Part shown: positions 1 to 5,383 of the stretch, piece by piece | Layout of the letters: each line of letters begins with the position of its first letter | How positions within the stretch are numbered: position 1 is the stretch's first letter | Source of the DNA: Treponema sp. | GTDB taxonomy: Bacteria > Spirochaetota > Spirochaetia > Treponematales > Breznakiellaceae | Assembly (NCBI GenBank): GCA_031268245.1 | Contig: JAIRXN010000129.1 | Location: 1-13,031, forward strand | Reading direction: 5' to 3' | Length of the DNA: 13,031 nt | The notes under the pieces: model-generated | The model's database searches: none | The model's input: only the letters and a program-made list of their open reading frames with translations | What the model was told of the DNA's origin: nothing | Program-made: the position numbers and the translations under genes

Positions 1-822
1 ACCGATATGGGACACGCGGTGTACGCCGACGGCGGAAGCGATTTCAGAGTCATAGGGAAACCCCTCTACGACGATCCCGAAGAAGCCCTTGGAATGGACC
101 CCTGGGAACTCTACGGTCCTGTGGACGAAAAAAAGGCCCTGGCGGACTTTAATGCCGCGTACCGGAAAAACTGCGAGGCCAACCCCGATGCGGTGAACAT
201 GACGGGGATCTACGTTACCTGCATCTCCGGCCTCATCGCCCTCTTCGGCTGGGACATGCTCCTCACCGCCGCGGGTACGGACCCGGAAGCCTTCGGCGCC
301 CTTACCAACCGCTATGCCGGCTGGATTCAGCAGTACTTCAACGCCCTGGCGAAAAGCGAGGCTCCGGTGGTGATGATCCACGACGACATAGTCTGGACCC
401 AGGGGGCCTTTATCCACCCCGACTGGTACCGCAGGTTCGTCTTTCCCAACTACAAAAAATACTTCGCCCCTCTCCATGAGGCGGGGAAGATCATCGTGTA
501 CACCTCCGACGGGACCTATACCCAGTTCGTTGACGACATTGCCGCCGCGGGGGTCAGCGGTTTTGTTATGGAGCCCACCACCGACATGGCGTATATCGCG
601 GAAAAGTACGGCAAAACCCACTCGTTTATAGGAAACGCCGACACCCGGATTCTTCTTTCAGGGACCAAAGAGGAGATCCGTGCAGAGGTAAAACGTTGTA
701 TGGATATAGGGAAACAATACCCCGGCTTCTTCATGGCCGTAGGGAATCACATTCCCGCCAATACACCGGTAGACAACGTGCTGTACTACAACGAAGTCTA
801 TGAAGAGATGGCTAGGAGATAA
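1..822 (+). CDS. URO-D / MtaA-family protein, 5'-truncated by window edge
   Basis: The reading frame is open from base 1 (Thr-Asp-Met...) to the TAA at 820-822. The ATG at 7 is therefore probably internal and the true start lies outside the window. At least 273 residues are present. Uroporphyrinogen decarboxylase-like and MtaA/CmuA-type methyltransferase proteins usually have about 340-390, so the N-terminal quarter is likely missing. The visible part reads like the C-terminal two thirds of the URO-D TIM barrel: a HDD segment, a PDWYRRFVFPNYKKYF stretch, then HEAGKIIVYTSDG, GVSGFVMEPTTDM and a closing GNADTRIL / AVGNHIPANTPVDNVLYYNE segment. Many such proteins outside haem synthesis move methyl groups to or from corrinoid proteins or coenzymes, but the substrate cannot be read here. 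It converges with glnN and is not obviously part of the nitrogen block. Family assignment is good; specific function is unknown. Confidence 0.8.
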   Translation, partial: TDMGHAVYADGGSDFRVIGKPLYDDPEEALGMDPWELYGPVDEKKALADFNAAYRKNCEANPDAVNMTGIYVTCISGLIALFGWDMLLTAAGTDPEAFGALTNRYAGWIQQYFNALAKSEAPVVMIHDDIVWTQGAFIHPDWYRRFVFPNYKKYFAPLHEAGKIIVYTSDGTYTQFVDDIAAAGVSGFVMEPTTDMAYIAEKYGKTHSFIGNADTRILLSGTKEEIRAEVKRCMDIGKQYPGFFMAVGNHIPANTPVDNVLYYNEVYEEMARR

Positions 823-827
823 AGGAA

Positions 828-849
828 AAACCGGGTTTTTGACCGGTTT
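828..849 (-). terminator. Probable intrinsic terminator of glnN
   Basis: A perfect 7-bp inverted repeat (AAACCGG at 828-834, CCGGTTT at 843-849) encloses an 8-base loop. Read on the minus strand, the stem runs into a short T-rich tail (GGTTTTTCC). It lies about 50-70 bp past the glnN stop and just after the stop of the convergent URO-D gene, which suits a terminator. The stem is short, so this is a moderate call. Confidence 0.45.
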
Positions 850-858
850 CTCCAAGAG

Positions 859-891
859 CTTGTCCAAACCCCGCCAGGGTTTTGGAACAAG
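859..891. repeat. Imperfect inverted repeat between convergent genes
   Basis: CTTGTCCAAACCC (859-871) pairs with the complement at 877-891 through 13 base pairs with two single-base bulges and a 5-base loop. It sits between the two convergent stop codons. It could help terminate transcription from both sides. No T-run follows it on either strand, so it may instead be a dispersed palindromic element. The motif TGTTCCAAA in its minus-strand reading also appears in the hairpin at 9849-9871. Confidence 0.5.
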
Positions 892-897
892 CCCGCT

Positions 898-3015
898 TTA
901 AAGCTTGAACAACAATTCTTCGTAACCGGGGAGAGGCCAGACTTCCTTGGCCACGATCTTCTCAAGGCTGTCTACCCTGGAACGTACCGCATCCATGGCC
1001 GGGCGGACTTTCTCAAAGTATGCCTTGGCCTGACCGAGTACATCTTCAATGCCCTGGGCTTCGGAAAGAGCGGTCTCCAGTTTTGCCGTTTCTTCGAAGA
1101 GCTCGCCGGTAAGATCCGCAATCCGTTTGGCCCGTTTCTCTGCGGCGGCGCTGGCGGCTCCTATGGCGGCCAGGGAGGCGGCGTCCCGCGCAAGGCTTCC
1201 TGCATAGTTTGTTACCACGGGGAAGATTAAACGGCGGGCCAGTTCAATGACGATGCCGGCTTCAATGTTGATTTGCTTGGAATATTTTTCCAGGTAGATA
1301 TGGTAGCGGCTTTCAAGTTCTTCTTTGGTAAGAACCTTATGAGTCTCGAAGAGGGCAATGGTCTCGCTGCGGGTAAGCACCGCAAGGGCATCCACCGCAT
1401 TCTTTACATTGGGAAGTCCGCGGCGTTCGGCCTCACGTACCCATTCGTCGGTGTAGCCGTTTCCGTTAAAGATAACCCGCCTGTGTTTACCGTAGCTCTC
1501 CTTGATGATGTTCTGAATGCATTCATTTTTGCCGGAAGCCTTCTCCAGCTTGTCGGCATACTCCATGAGTACCTGGGCAACGGCAAGGTTGAGGTAGGTA
1601 TTCGGCGTGGCGATGGACTGAGAGGAACCGACCATACGGAATTCAAACTTGTTCCCTGTAAAGGCAAAGGGGCTGGTTCTGTTCCGGTCGGAAACATCCT
1701 TGGGCAGGGCCGGAAGGCTTGTAACACCCAGCTTGATCAATTCACCGCCTTTGGAGAGGCCGCCTGATTTCCCTTCGGCGATGTTGTCGAGAATTTCAGT
1801 AAGAGGGCCGCCGAAGAAGATCGACACAATGGCCGGAGGAGCCTCGTTGGCGCCCAGTCTGTGATCATTGGCAGCAGTAGCTACCGAAGAACGGAGCAGC
1901 AGGGCATAGCGGTCAACCGCTTCCACTACCGCGGCGGCATAGAGCAGGAACCGTGCGTTACTGGCAGGATCGTCACCGGGCTCGAAGAGATTGATACCGT
2001 CATCGGTTGCCATTGACCAGTTATTATGCTTGCCTGAACCGTTTACGCCGGCAAAGGGCTTTTCGTGAAGCAGTCCTTCCATGCCGTGACGGCGGGCCAC
2101 AGAACGGATCGTTTCCATAACCATCTGGTTGGCGTCGACCGCAGCGGTTGTATTGGAATAAATAGGAGCGATTTCAAACTGATTGGGGGCAACTTCGTTG
2201 TGCTGGGTTTTGGCGGGAATACCGACTTTCCAGAGTTCATAGTTGAGTTCCCGCATGAATACTGCGACTCTTTCCTTGATGGCGCCAAAATAATGATCCT
2301 CCATCTCCTGACCTTTGGCAGGGACTGCGCCGAAGACAGTACGTCCGGTAAGCATAAGATCGGGCCGTTTGTCGTAGTATTTTTTGTCAACAAGAAAGTA
2401 TTCCTGCTCGGGGCCGACGGTGGTATAAACTCTGCTTGAAGTGGTATTCCCAAGGGCCTTGAGCACCCGCAACGCCTGTATGTTCAGGGCTTCCATCGCG
2501 CGGAGCAGGGGAGTCTTTTTGTCCAGGGCCTGACCGTAGTAGCTGATAAAGGCGGTGGGAATGCAGAGAGTAGTACCGCTGGGGTCCTGTTTAAGAAACG
2601 CAGGACTTGTCACGTCCCAGGCGGTATAACCGCGGGCCTCGAATGTAGCCCGGAGACCTCCGGAAGGGAAACTTGAGGCATCGGGTTCACCCTTCACCAG
2701 TTCCTTACCGGAAAATTCCATGAGCACGGTGCCGTCTCCGGCAGGTGAAATAAAACTGTCGTGCTTTTCCGCGGTGATTCCGGTAAGAGGCTGAAACCAA
2801 TGGGTATAATGGCTGGCGCCTTTTTCAATTGCCCATTCCCTCATGGATGCAGCGACAACTTCCGCCACCTCCAGGGTCAGTTCCTTTTGGCCGGCCTGAA
2901 CCGCCAAAATTTCCTTGTAAATATTTTTGGGCAGCCGCTCTTTCATAACGGAATTGGAAAAACAGTTGACGCCGTAAATCTCGGCTACCGGTGTTTTTAT
3001 AAAATCAATACTCAT
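898..3015 (-). CDS. glnN: Glutamine synthetase type III (GSIII)
   Basis: This enzyme makes glutamine from glutamate, ammonia and ATP in the cytoplasm. The 705-residue length fits the GSIII family (about 700-730) and not GSI or GSII (about 350-470). Visible landmarks include the N-terminal GSIII region with HYTHWFQPLTG (69-79), the metal-binding GPEQEYFLVD (201-210), NEVAPNQFEIAP (273-284), the ATP/glutamate-loop segment NGSGKHNNWSM (325-335), and the RTSPFAFTGNKFEFR strand (446-460). The ATG at 3015 is the best start: GGAGGA lies 5 bases upstream at 3021-3026. A possible in-frame TTG at 3027 would put that Shine-Dalgarno inside the coding region. GSIII is known in Bacteroidetes, cyanobacteria, clostridia and spirochaetes. 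It lies downstream of amtB and the P-II gene on the same strand but 394 bp away, with its own candidate promoter, so it is probably a separate transcription unit of the same regulon. Confidence 0.97.
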   Translation of the reverse strand: MSIDFIKTPVAEIYGVNCFSNSVMKERLPKNIYKEILAVQAGQKELTLEVAEVVAASMREWAIEKGASHYTHWFQPLTGITAEKHDSFISPAGDGTVLMEFSGKELVKGEPDASSFPSGGLRATFEARGYTAWDVTSPAFLKQDPSGTTLCIPTAFISYYGQALDKKTPLLRAMEALNIQALRVLKALGNTTSSRVYTTVGPEQEYFLVDKKYYDKRPDLMLTGRTVFGAVPAKGQEMEDHYFGAIKERVAVFMRELNYELWKVGIPAKTQHNEVAPNQFEIAPIYSNTTAAVDANQMVMETIRSVARRHGMEGLLHEKPFAGVNGSGKHNNWSMATDDGINLFEPGDDPASNARFLLYAAAVVEAVDRYALLLRSSVATAANDHRLGANEAPPAIVSIFFGGPLTEILDNIAEGKSGGLSKGGELIKLGVTSLPALPKDVSDRNRTSPFAFTGNKFEFRMVGSSQSIATPNTYLNLAVAQVLMEYADKLEKASGKNECIQNIIKESYGKHRRVIFNGNGYTDEWVREAERRGLPNVKNAVDALAVLTRSETIALFETHKVLTKEELESRYHIYLEKYSKQINIEAGIVIELARRLIFPVVTNYAGSLARDAASLAAIGAASAAAEKRAKRIADLTGELFEETAKLETALSEAQGIEDVLGQAKAYFEKVRPAMDAVRSRVDSLEKIVAKEVWPLPGYEELLFKL

Positions 3016-3045
3016 AGTATCCTCCAAAAAAATTCGTCATAAGCT

Positions 3046-3066
3046 GTTTCAGAATAAAGCTGAAAC
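3046..3066. promoter_or_regulatory. Palindrome over the glnN promoter, candidate operator
   Basis: GTTTCAG (3046-3052) and CTGAAAC (3060-3066) form a perfect 7-bp inverted repeat around a 7-base spacer. It covers the -10 element and half the spacer of the proposed glnN promoter, where a dimeric repressor would block transcription. A protein-binding role is more likely than an RNA hairpin, because the predicted start of transcription is at about 3044. The regulator is not identifiable from the window. Confidence 0.4.
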
Positions 3067-3079
3067 GAAATTCTGTAAA
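3051..3079 (-). promoter_or_regulatory. Candidate sigma-70-type promoter of glnN
   Basis: On the minus strand TTTACA (3079 to 3074; 5 of 6 matches to TTGACA) is followed after exactly 17 bases by TATTCT (3056 to 3051; 4 of 6 to TATAAT). Transcription would begin near 3044 and give a leader of about 30 bases ahead of the glnN ATG. No -24/-12 (sigma-54) element was found upstream of glnN. Confidence 0.4.
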
Positions 3080-3082
3080 TAG

Positions 3083-3118
3083 AGTCTGTCTATAATGTAG
3101 ACACATTATAGACAGACT
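3083..3118. repeat. Perfect 16-bp-arm palindrome upstream of glnN
   Basis: AGTCTGTCTATAATGT (3083-3098) is perfectly complementary to ACATTATAGACAGACT (3103-3118) with a 4-base AGAC loop. It ends four bases upstream of the proposed -35 of glnN. A TATAAT box lies within one arm on each strand. The outer bases AGAGTCTGTC are the same as those that open the repeat at 8007, so it may be a diverged relative of that family. Confidence 0.8.
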
Positions 3119-3130
3119 ACCTTAAAATAA

Positions 3131-3166
3131 TCTGTCCGCAAAGTAACCGACTTTGTGGACAGACAC
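3131..3166. repeat. Dispersed palindromic repeat, copy 1
   Basis: TCTGTCCGCAAAGT (3131-3144) pairs with ACTTTGTGGACAGA (3150-3163). All 14 positions pair if one G-U is allowed, around an AACCG loop. Positions 3131-3166 match 8008-8043 at 35 of 36 bases in the same orientation. The match continues weakly for eight more bases (6 of 8). Two such similar non-coding copies 4.9 kb apart point to a dispersed element of the REP/MITE kind or a shared regulatory hairpin. Confidence 0.75.
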
Positions 3167-3173
3167 TAAATAA

Positions 3174-3219
3174 GGAAACGGCACAGCCAATCCGGGAGGT
3201 TTCCGGCCGTACCGTTTCC
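3174..3219. repeat. Interrupted inverted repeat
   Basis: GGAAACGG (3174-3181) and CCGTTTCC (3212-3219) pair perfectly. The stem continues inward, after single mismatches, through AC/GT and GCC/GGC. On the plus strand it is followed by ATGTTTTTT, which resembles a terminator, but no gene is transcribed toward it from that side. A small ATGT-T5-ACAT palindrome (3220-3232) adjoins it. Confidence 0.55.
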
Positions 3220-3242
3220 ATGTTTTTTACATTGGGACCGGA

Positions 3243-3288
3243 CTGAAAGGCGGCAAGCCGCTTTGAAAACCAGCAAGCCGCCTTTCAG
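3243..3288. repeat. 12-bp-arm inverted repeat
   Basis: CTGAAAGGCGGC (3243-3254) is perfectly complementary to GCCGCCTTTCAG (3277-3288) across a 22-base loop. The loop side also holds a short direct repeat, GCAAGCCGC, at 3253-3261 and 3273-3281. The GC-rich stem would be stable in RNA from either strand. Function is unknown. Confidence 0.65.
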
Positions 3289-3311
3289 CTAATTTAAACA
3301 AACGATCCCTT

Positions 3312-3362
3312 AGGAACTGTGCAAGAATAAAATATACAACATGTTATTTCCGCACAGTTCCT
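3312..3362. repeat. 11-bp-arm inverted repeat downstream of the P-II gene
   Basis: AGGAACTGTGC (3312-3322) pairs with GCACAGTTCCT (3352-3362) over a 29-base A/T-rich loop. It begins about 48 bases after the P-II stop codon. It might stabilise or end the amtB-glnK transcript, but no T-run follows it on the minus strand. Confidence 0.55.
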
Positions 3363-3375
3363 TATTCCTTTTTTG

Positions 3376-3391
3376 CGGCCCTCCCGGGCCG
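3376..3391. repeat. Compact GC-rich hairpin after the P-II stop
   Basis: CGGCCC (3376-3381) and GGGCCG (3386-3391) form a 6-bp all-GC stem with a 4-base loop, starting 18 bases past the P-II stop codon. On the minus strand it is followed by CAAAAAA, not by T residues. It is therefore an mRNA 3'-end protector or pause site at best, not a standard intrinsic terminator. Confidence 0.5.
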
Positions 3392-3409
3392 AAATAAAAT
3401 TCTTGAGTT

Positions 3410-3751
3410 TTATCCGATTGCGGTTGAACCGGTTTCTCCGGTTCTGATTCGGATACATTCTTCAATGGGGGAAATAAAGATCTTCCCGTCACCGATTTCA
3501 CCTGACCGTGCGCCTTTGATAATGGCATCCACGGCAGGCTTTACAAAATTGTCATTCACCGCAATTTCAAGCCGTACTTTTTTGAGTAGGTTAACCTCCA
3601 TCTCGACACCGCGGAACTGTTCGGTGTAGCCTTTCTGCTGACCGCAGCCCATGGCATTGGTTACCGACATCTTGTACACTTCGGCTTTGTACAATTCCTG
3701 TTTGACCTCATTCAAAGCATGAGGCTGAATATACGCAATAATTAATTTCAT
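3410..3751 (-). CDS. glnK: P-II family nitrogen regulator (GlnK/GlnB)
   Basis: This is a small trimeric signalling protein of 113 residues, close to the 112 of the family. P-II proteins read ATP/ADP and 2-oxoglutarate and bind targets through the T-loop, AmtB being the standard partner of the GlnK branch. Visible here are the T-loop base GCGQQKGYTEQFRG (35-48) with Gln39 and Lys40, and the C-terminal B/C-loop region GDGKIFISPIEECIRIRTGE. By ungapped alignment with E. coli GlnB, Tyr51 (uridylylation site) is Met51 and Tyr46 is Phe46, so classical uridylylation is not expected. The ATG at 3751 has GGAGG seven bases upstream. The gene starts 18 bp after the amtB stop, so the two are surely co-transcribed; the usual order glnK-amtB is reversed. 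glnK is preferred over glnB only because of amtB. Confidence 0.95.
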   Translation of the reverse strand: MKLIIAYIQPHALNEVKQELYKAEVYKMSVTNAMGCGQQKGYTEQFRGVEMEVNLLKKVRLEIAVNDNFVKPAVDAIIKGARSGEIGDGKIFISPIEECIRIRTGETGSTAIG

Positions 3752-3769
3752 TCTGTTTCCTCCTTGCCT

Positions 3770-5134
3770 TTACATGTTGGAAAAGATTTGGAAGCCGGTA
3801 TAGGCTTCAGACTTATGTTCGGAGAGGTCCAAGCCTATCATTTCTTCCTTCGGCGTTACTCTGAGGCCTATGATTGCCTTGATAGCCAGGAAGAGGATAA
3901 AGCTCATTATGGCGGCCCAGGCGCCGACCGACAGGATACCGATAAGCTGTTTGCCGAGCTGGACGGCCCCGCCGCCGTGGAGCAGACCGACTATACCCTC
4001 TTCGGGAGCATTGGCCCAGATACCGACAGCAATGGTTCCGAAAATACCGCATACGCAGTGAACCGAAACCGCGCCGACAGGATCGTCAACCTTGAGTACC
4101 TTATCTATAAACTCTACCGCAAGCACTACCAGTACGCCGGCGATAAGGCCGATAACAATGGAGGCTCCCGCAGAAACAACCGCGCAGGAGGCGGTAATGC
4201 CCACCAGCCCGGCCAAAAGTCCGTTAAGTGTCATCGAAGCGTCCGGTTTTTTGAACCAGATCCAGGAGAAGATAAGAGCCGCTACCGCTCCGGCCGAAGC
4301 AGCCAAAGTTGTAGTTACACAGACCCGGGCAATGTTAAGACCGCTCCAGATCCCGCCTTCGCCGACGGTGGCTATCCCCGTAGAAGCGCCGTTAAAGCCG
4401 AACCATCCGAAGAAGAGCAGAAGAACACCCAGGGCCGCATAAGGGATGTTGTGTCCAGGGAAAGCCTTGACAGAGACTTTTCCGTCCGCTCCCCTGATGT
4501 ACTTCCCAAGCCGGGGCCCGAGTACAATGGCGCCCATGAAAGCCGCCCAGCCGCCTACGGAGTGGACTACCGTGGAACCGGCAAAATCATGGAAACCCAA
4601 TTCCGCAAGCCATCCGCCGCCCCAAACCCAGTGACCGGAAATGGGATAGATGAAGGCTGAAATAAAACAGGTATAGACAAGATAAGACTTGAACTGAGTC
4701 CGTTCCGCCATGGCGCCCGACACGATGGTAGCCGAAGTAGCGGCAAACACTACCTGGAAGAACCAACTCTTAAAGAAGTTCCCATTATCTATATTCACTT
4801 CCATGGGGCTGTGGAAGAATTCGCTGGTTCCGATGAGACCTCCCAGTGCGTCCTTCCCGTACATGAATCCCCATCCCAGAGCCCAATATACTATGGCGCC
4901 GAAACAGAAGTCCATCACGTTCTTCATGGTGATATTGGTGGCATTCTTCGCACGGGTAAGCCCCGTCTCTACCAGGGCAAAACCGGCCTGCATGATAAAG
5001 ACCAGGATGGCTCCGATAAAGAGCCACACCACGTCCAGGGAGAATCCCAGAGATTCAATGCTTTCCTGAGCGAAGAGGCCGGCTGCCCCAACGCACAAAA
5101 GCAAGACTGCCAAAACAAACAATTTCCTGTGCAC
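3770..5134 (-). CDS. amtB: Ammonium channel/transporter AmtB
   Basis: This inner-membrane channel conducts ammonia derived from ammonium. The 454-residue protein starts with a signal peptide (hydrophobic stretch 5-20, probable cleavage near LFA-QES at 22-23), then about 11 membrane segments, as in the Amt/Rh family. Motifs include the pore histidines in VVHSVGGW (His191) and AVSVHCVCGIFG (His359), the AMAERTQFKSY stretch (141-151) and GFNGAST (247-253). The start is a GTG at 5134 with AGGAGGAC about 8 bases upstream. The gene has its own sigma-54 promoter and is followed 18 bp later by the P-II gene. P-II of the GlnK type blocks this channel when nitrogen is plentiful, so the pair forms a switch-controlled uptake unit. 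Confidence 0.97.
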   Translation of the reverse strand: MHRKLFVLAVLLLCVGAAGLFAQESIESLGFSLDVVWLFIGAILVFIMQAGFALVETGLTRAKNATNITMKNVMDFCFGAIVYWALGWGFMYGKDALGGLIGTSEFFHSPMEVNIDNGNFFKSWFFQVVFAATSATIVSGAMAERTQFKSYLVYTCFISAFIYPISGHWVWGGGWLAELGFHDFAGSTVVHSVGGWAAFMGAIVLGPRLGKYIRGADGKVSVKAFPGHNIPYAALGVLLLFFGWFGFNGASTGIATVGEGGIWSGLNIARVCVTTTLAASAGAVAALIFSWIWFKKPDASMTLNGLLAGLVGITASCAVVSAGASIVIGLIAGVLVVLAVEFIDKVLKVDDPVGAVSVHCVCGIFGTIAVGIWANAPEEGIVGLLHGGGAVQLGKQLIGILSVGAWAAIMSFILFLAIKAIIGLRVTPKEEMIGLDLSEHKSEAYTGFQIFSNM

Positions 5135-5176
5135 TTTTCTGTCCTCCTATTGTAATTTTATCTTCCTGATTAATTA

Positions 5177-5192
5177 AGCAATAAACGTGCCA
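5177..5192 (-). promoter_or_regulatory. Sigma-54 (-24/-12) promoter of amtB-glnK
   Basis: Reading the minus strand from 5192, the sequence is TGGCACGTTTATTGCT. It matches the consensus TGGCACGNNNNTTGCW at every defined position, with correct spacing between the -24 GG (5191-5190) and the -12 GC (5179-5178). Transcription should begin near 5166, leaving a leader of about 32 bases with a strong AGGAGG before the amtB GTG. Sigma-54 promoters require an AAA+ activator, and one is encoded directly upstream. Confidence 0.9.
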
Positions 5193-5343
5193 AGACGGAG
5201 GATTTTTTTTAGAACAAGGCCGAAAAATTCCAAAAAAGTAAAAAAAATATGCGGATTAACTCTTTCTTCAGCTTTTTATGAGACTTTTTCGGCTTTGCTC
5301 CCGGAATTTCTTTTACTATATCCTGATATTTAACGGTGCGCTT

Positions 5344-5366
5344 AAAAAAATTCCTACGAAAACGTA
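5344..5366 (-). terminator. Weak candidate terminator of the nifA-like gene
   Basis: On the minus strand, starting 17 bases after the stop codon, a 4-bp stem (TACG/CGTA, 5366-5363 and 5358-5355) with a TTTT loop is followed, after GGAA, by seven T residues (5350 to 5344). The stem is short and set back from the T-run, so the call is tentative. Confidence 0.25.
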
Positions 5367-5383
5367 TGCCTGCCGTGCAGATC

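Larger units (their letters stand above)
3016..3409. other. Gene-free region filled with inverted repeats
   Basis: No convincing coding sequence lies between the P-II stop and the glnN start. The stretch holds eight separate inverted repeats: 3046-3066, 3083-3118, 3131-3163, 3174-3219, 3220-3232, 3243-3288, 3312-3362 and 3376-3391. A candidate sigma-70-type glnN promoter overlaps the first. None of the hairpins is followed by a proper T-run on the minus strand, so none is a classical terminator for the P-II gene. Confidence 0.75.
5135..5383. other. Intergenic region nifA-amtB: promoter and A/T-rich upstream DNA
   Basis: This 249-bp gap holds the amtB leader, a sigma-54 promoter at 5177-5192 and, upstream of it, A/T-rich DNA with several A-tracts (about 5200-5250) that could be bent. 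I looked for a NifA site (TGT-N10-ACA) and saw none. No coding sequence is evident. Confidence 0.6.

Noticed and set aside
1273..1767. Open frame of 164 codons on the plus strand inside glnN
   Set aside because: It lies wholly antisense to the conserved GSIII coding sequence, has no ribosome site, and its product resembles no family I know. It is a shadow of glnN codon usage.
3016..3409. CRISPR array or riboswitch in the hairpin-rich gap
   Set aside because: The repeats differ from each other, are not regularly spaced and have no associated genes. I could not match the arrangement to any known riboswitch class.
3764..4660. Open frame of 298 codons on the plus strand opposite amtB
   Set aside because: The product is low-complexity and polar, rich in Gly, Asn, Asp and Arg, and lies antisense to the conserved AmtB membrane protein. 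It is an antisense shadow.
5193..5383. NifA upstream activator site TGT-N10-ACA near the amtB promoter
   Set aside because: I read the whole interval on both strands and found no TGT with ACA at the right distance.
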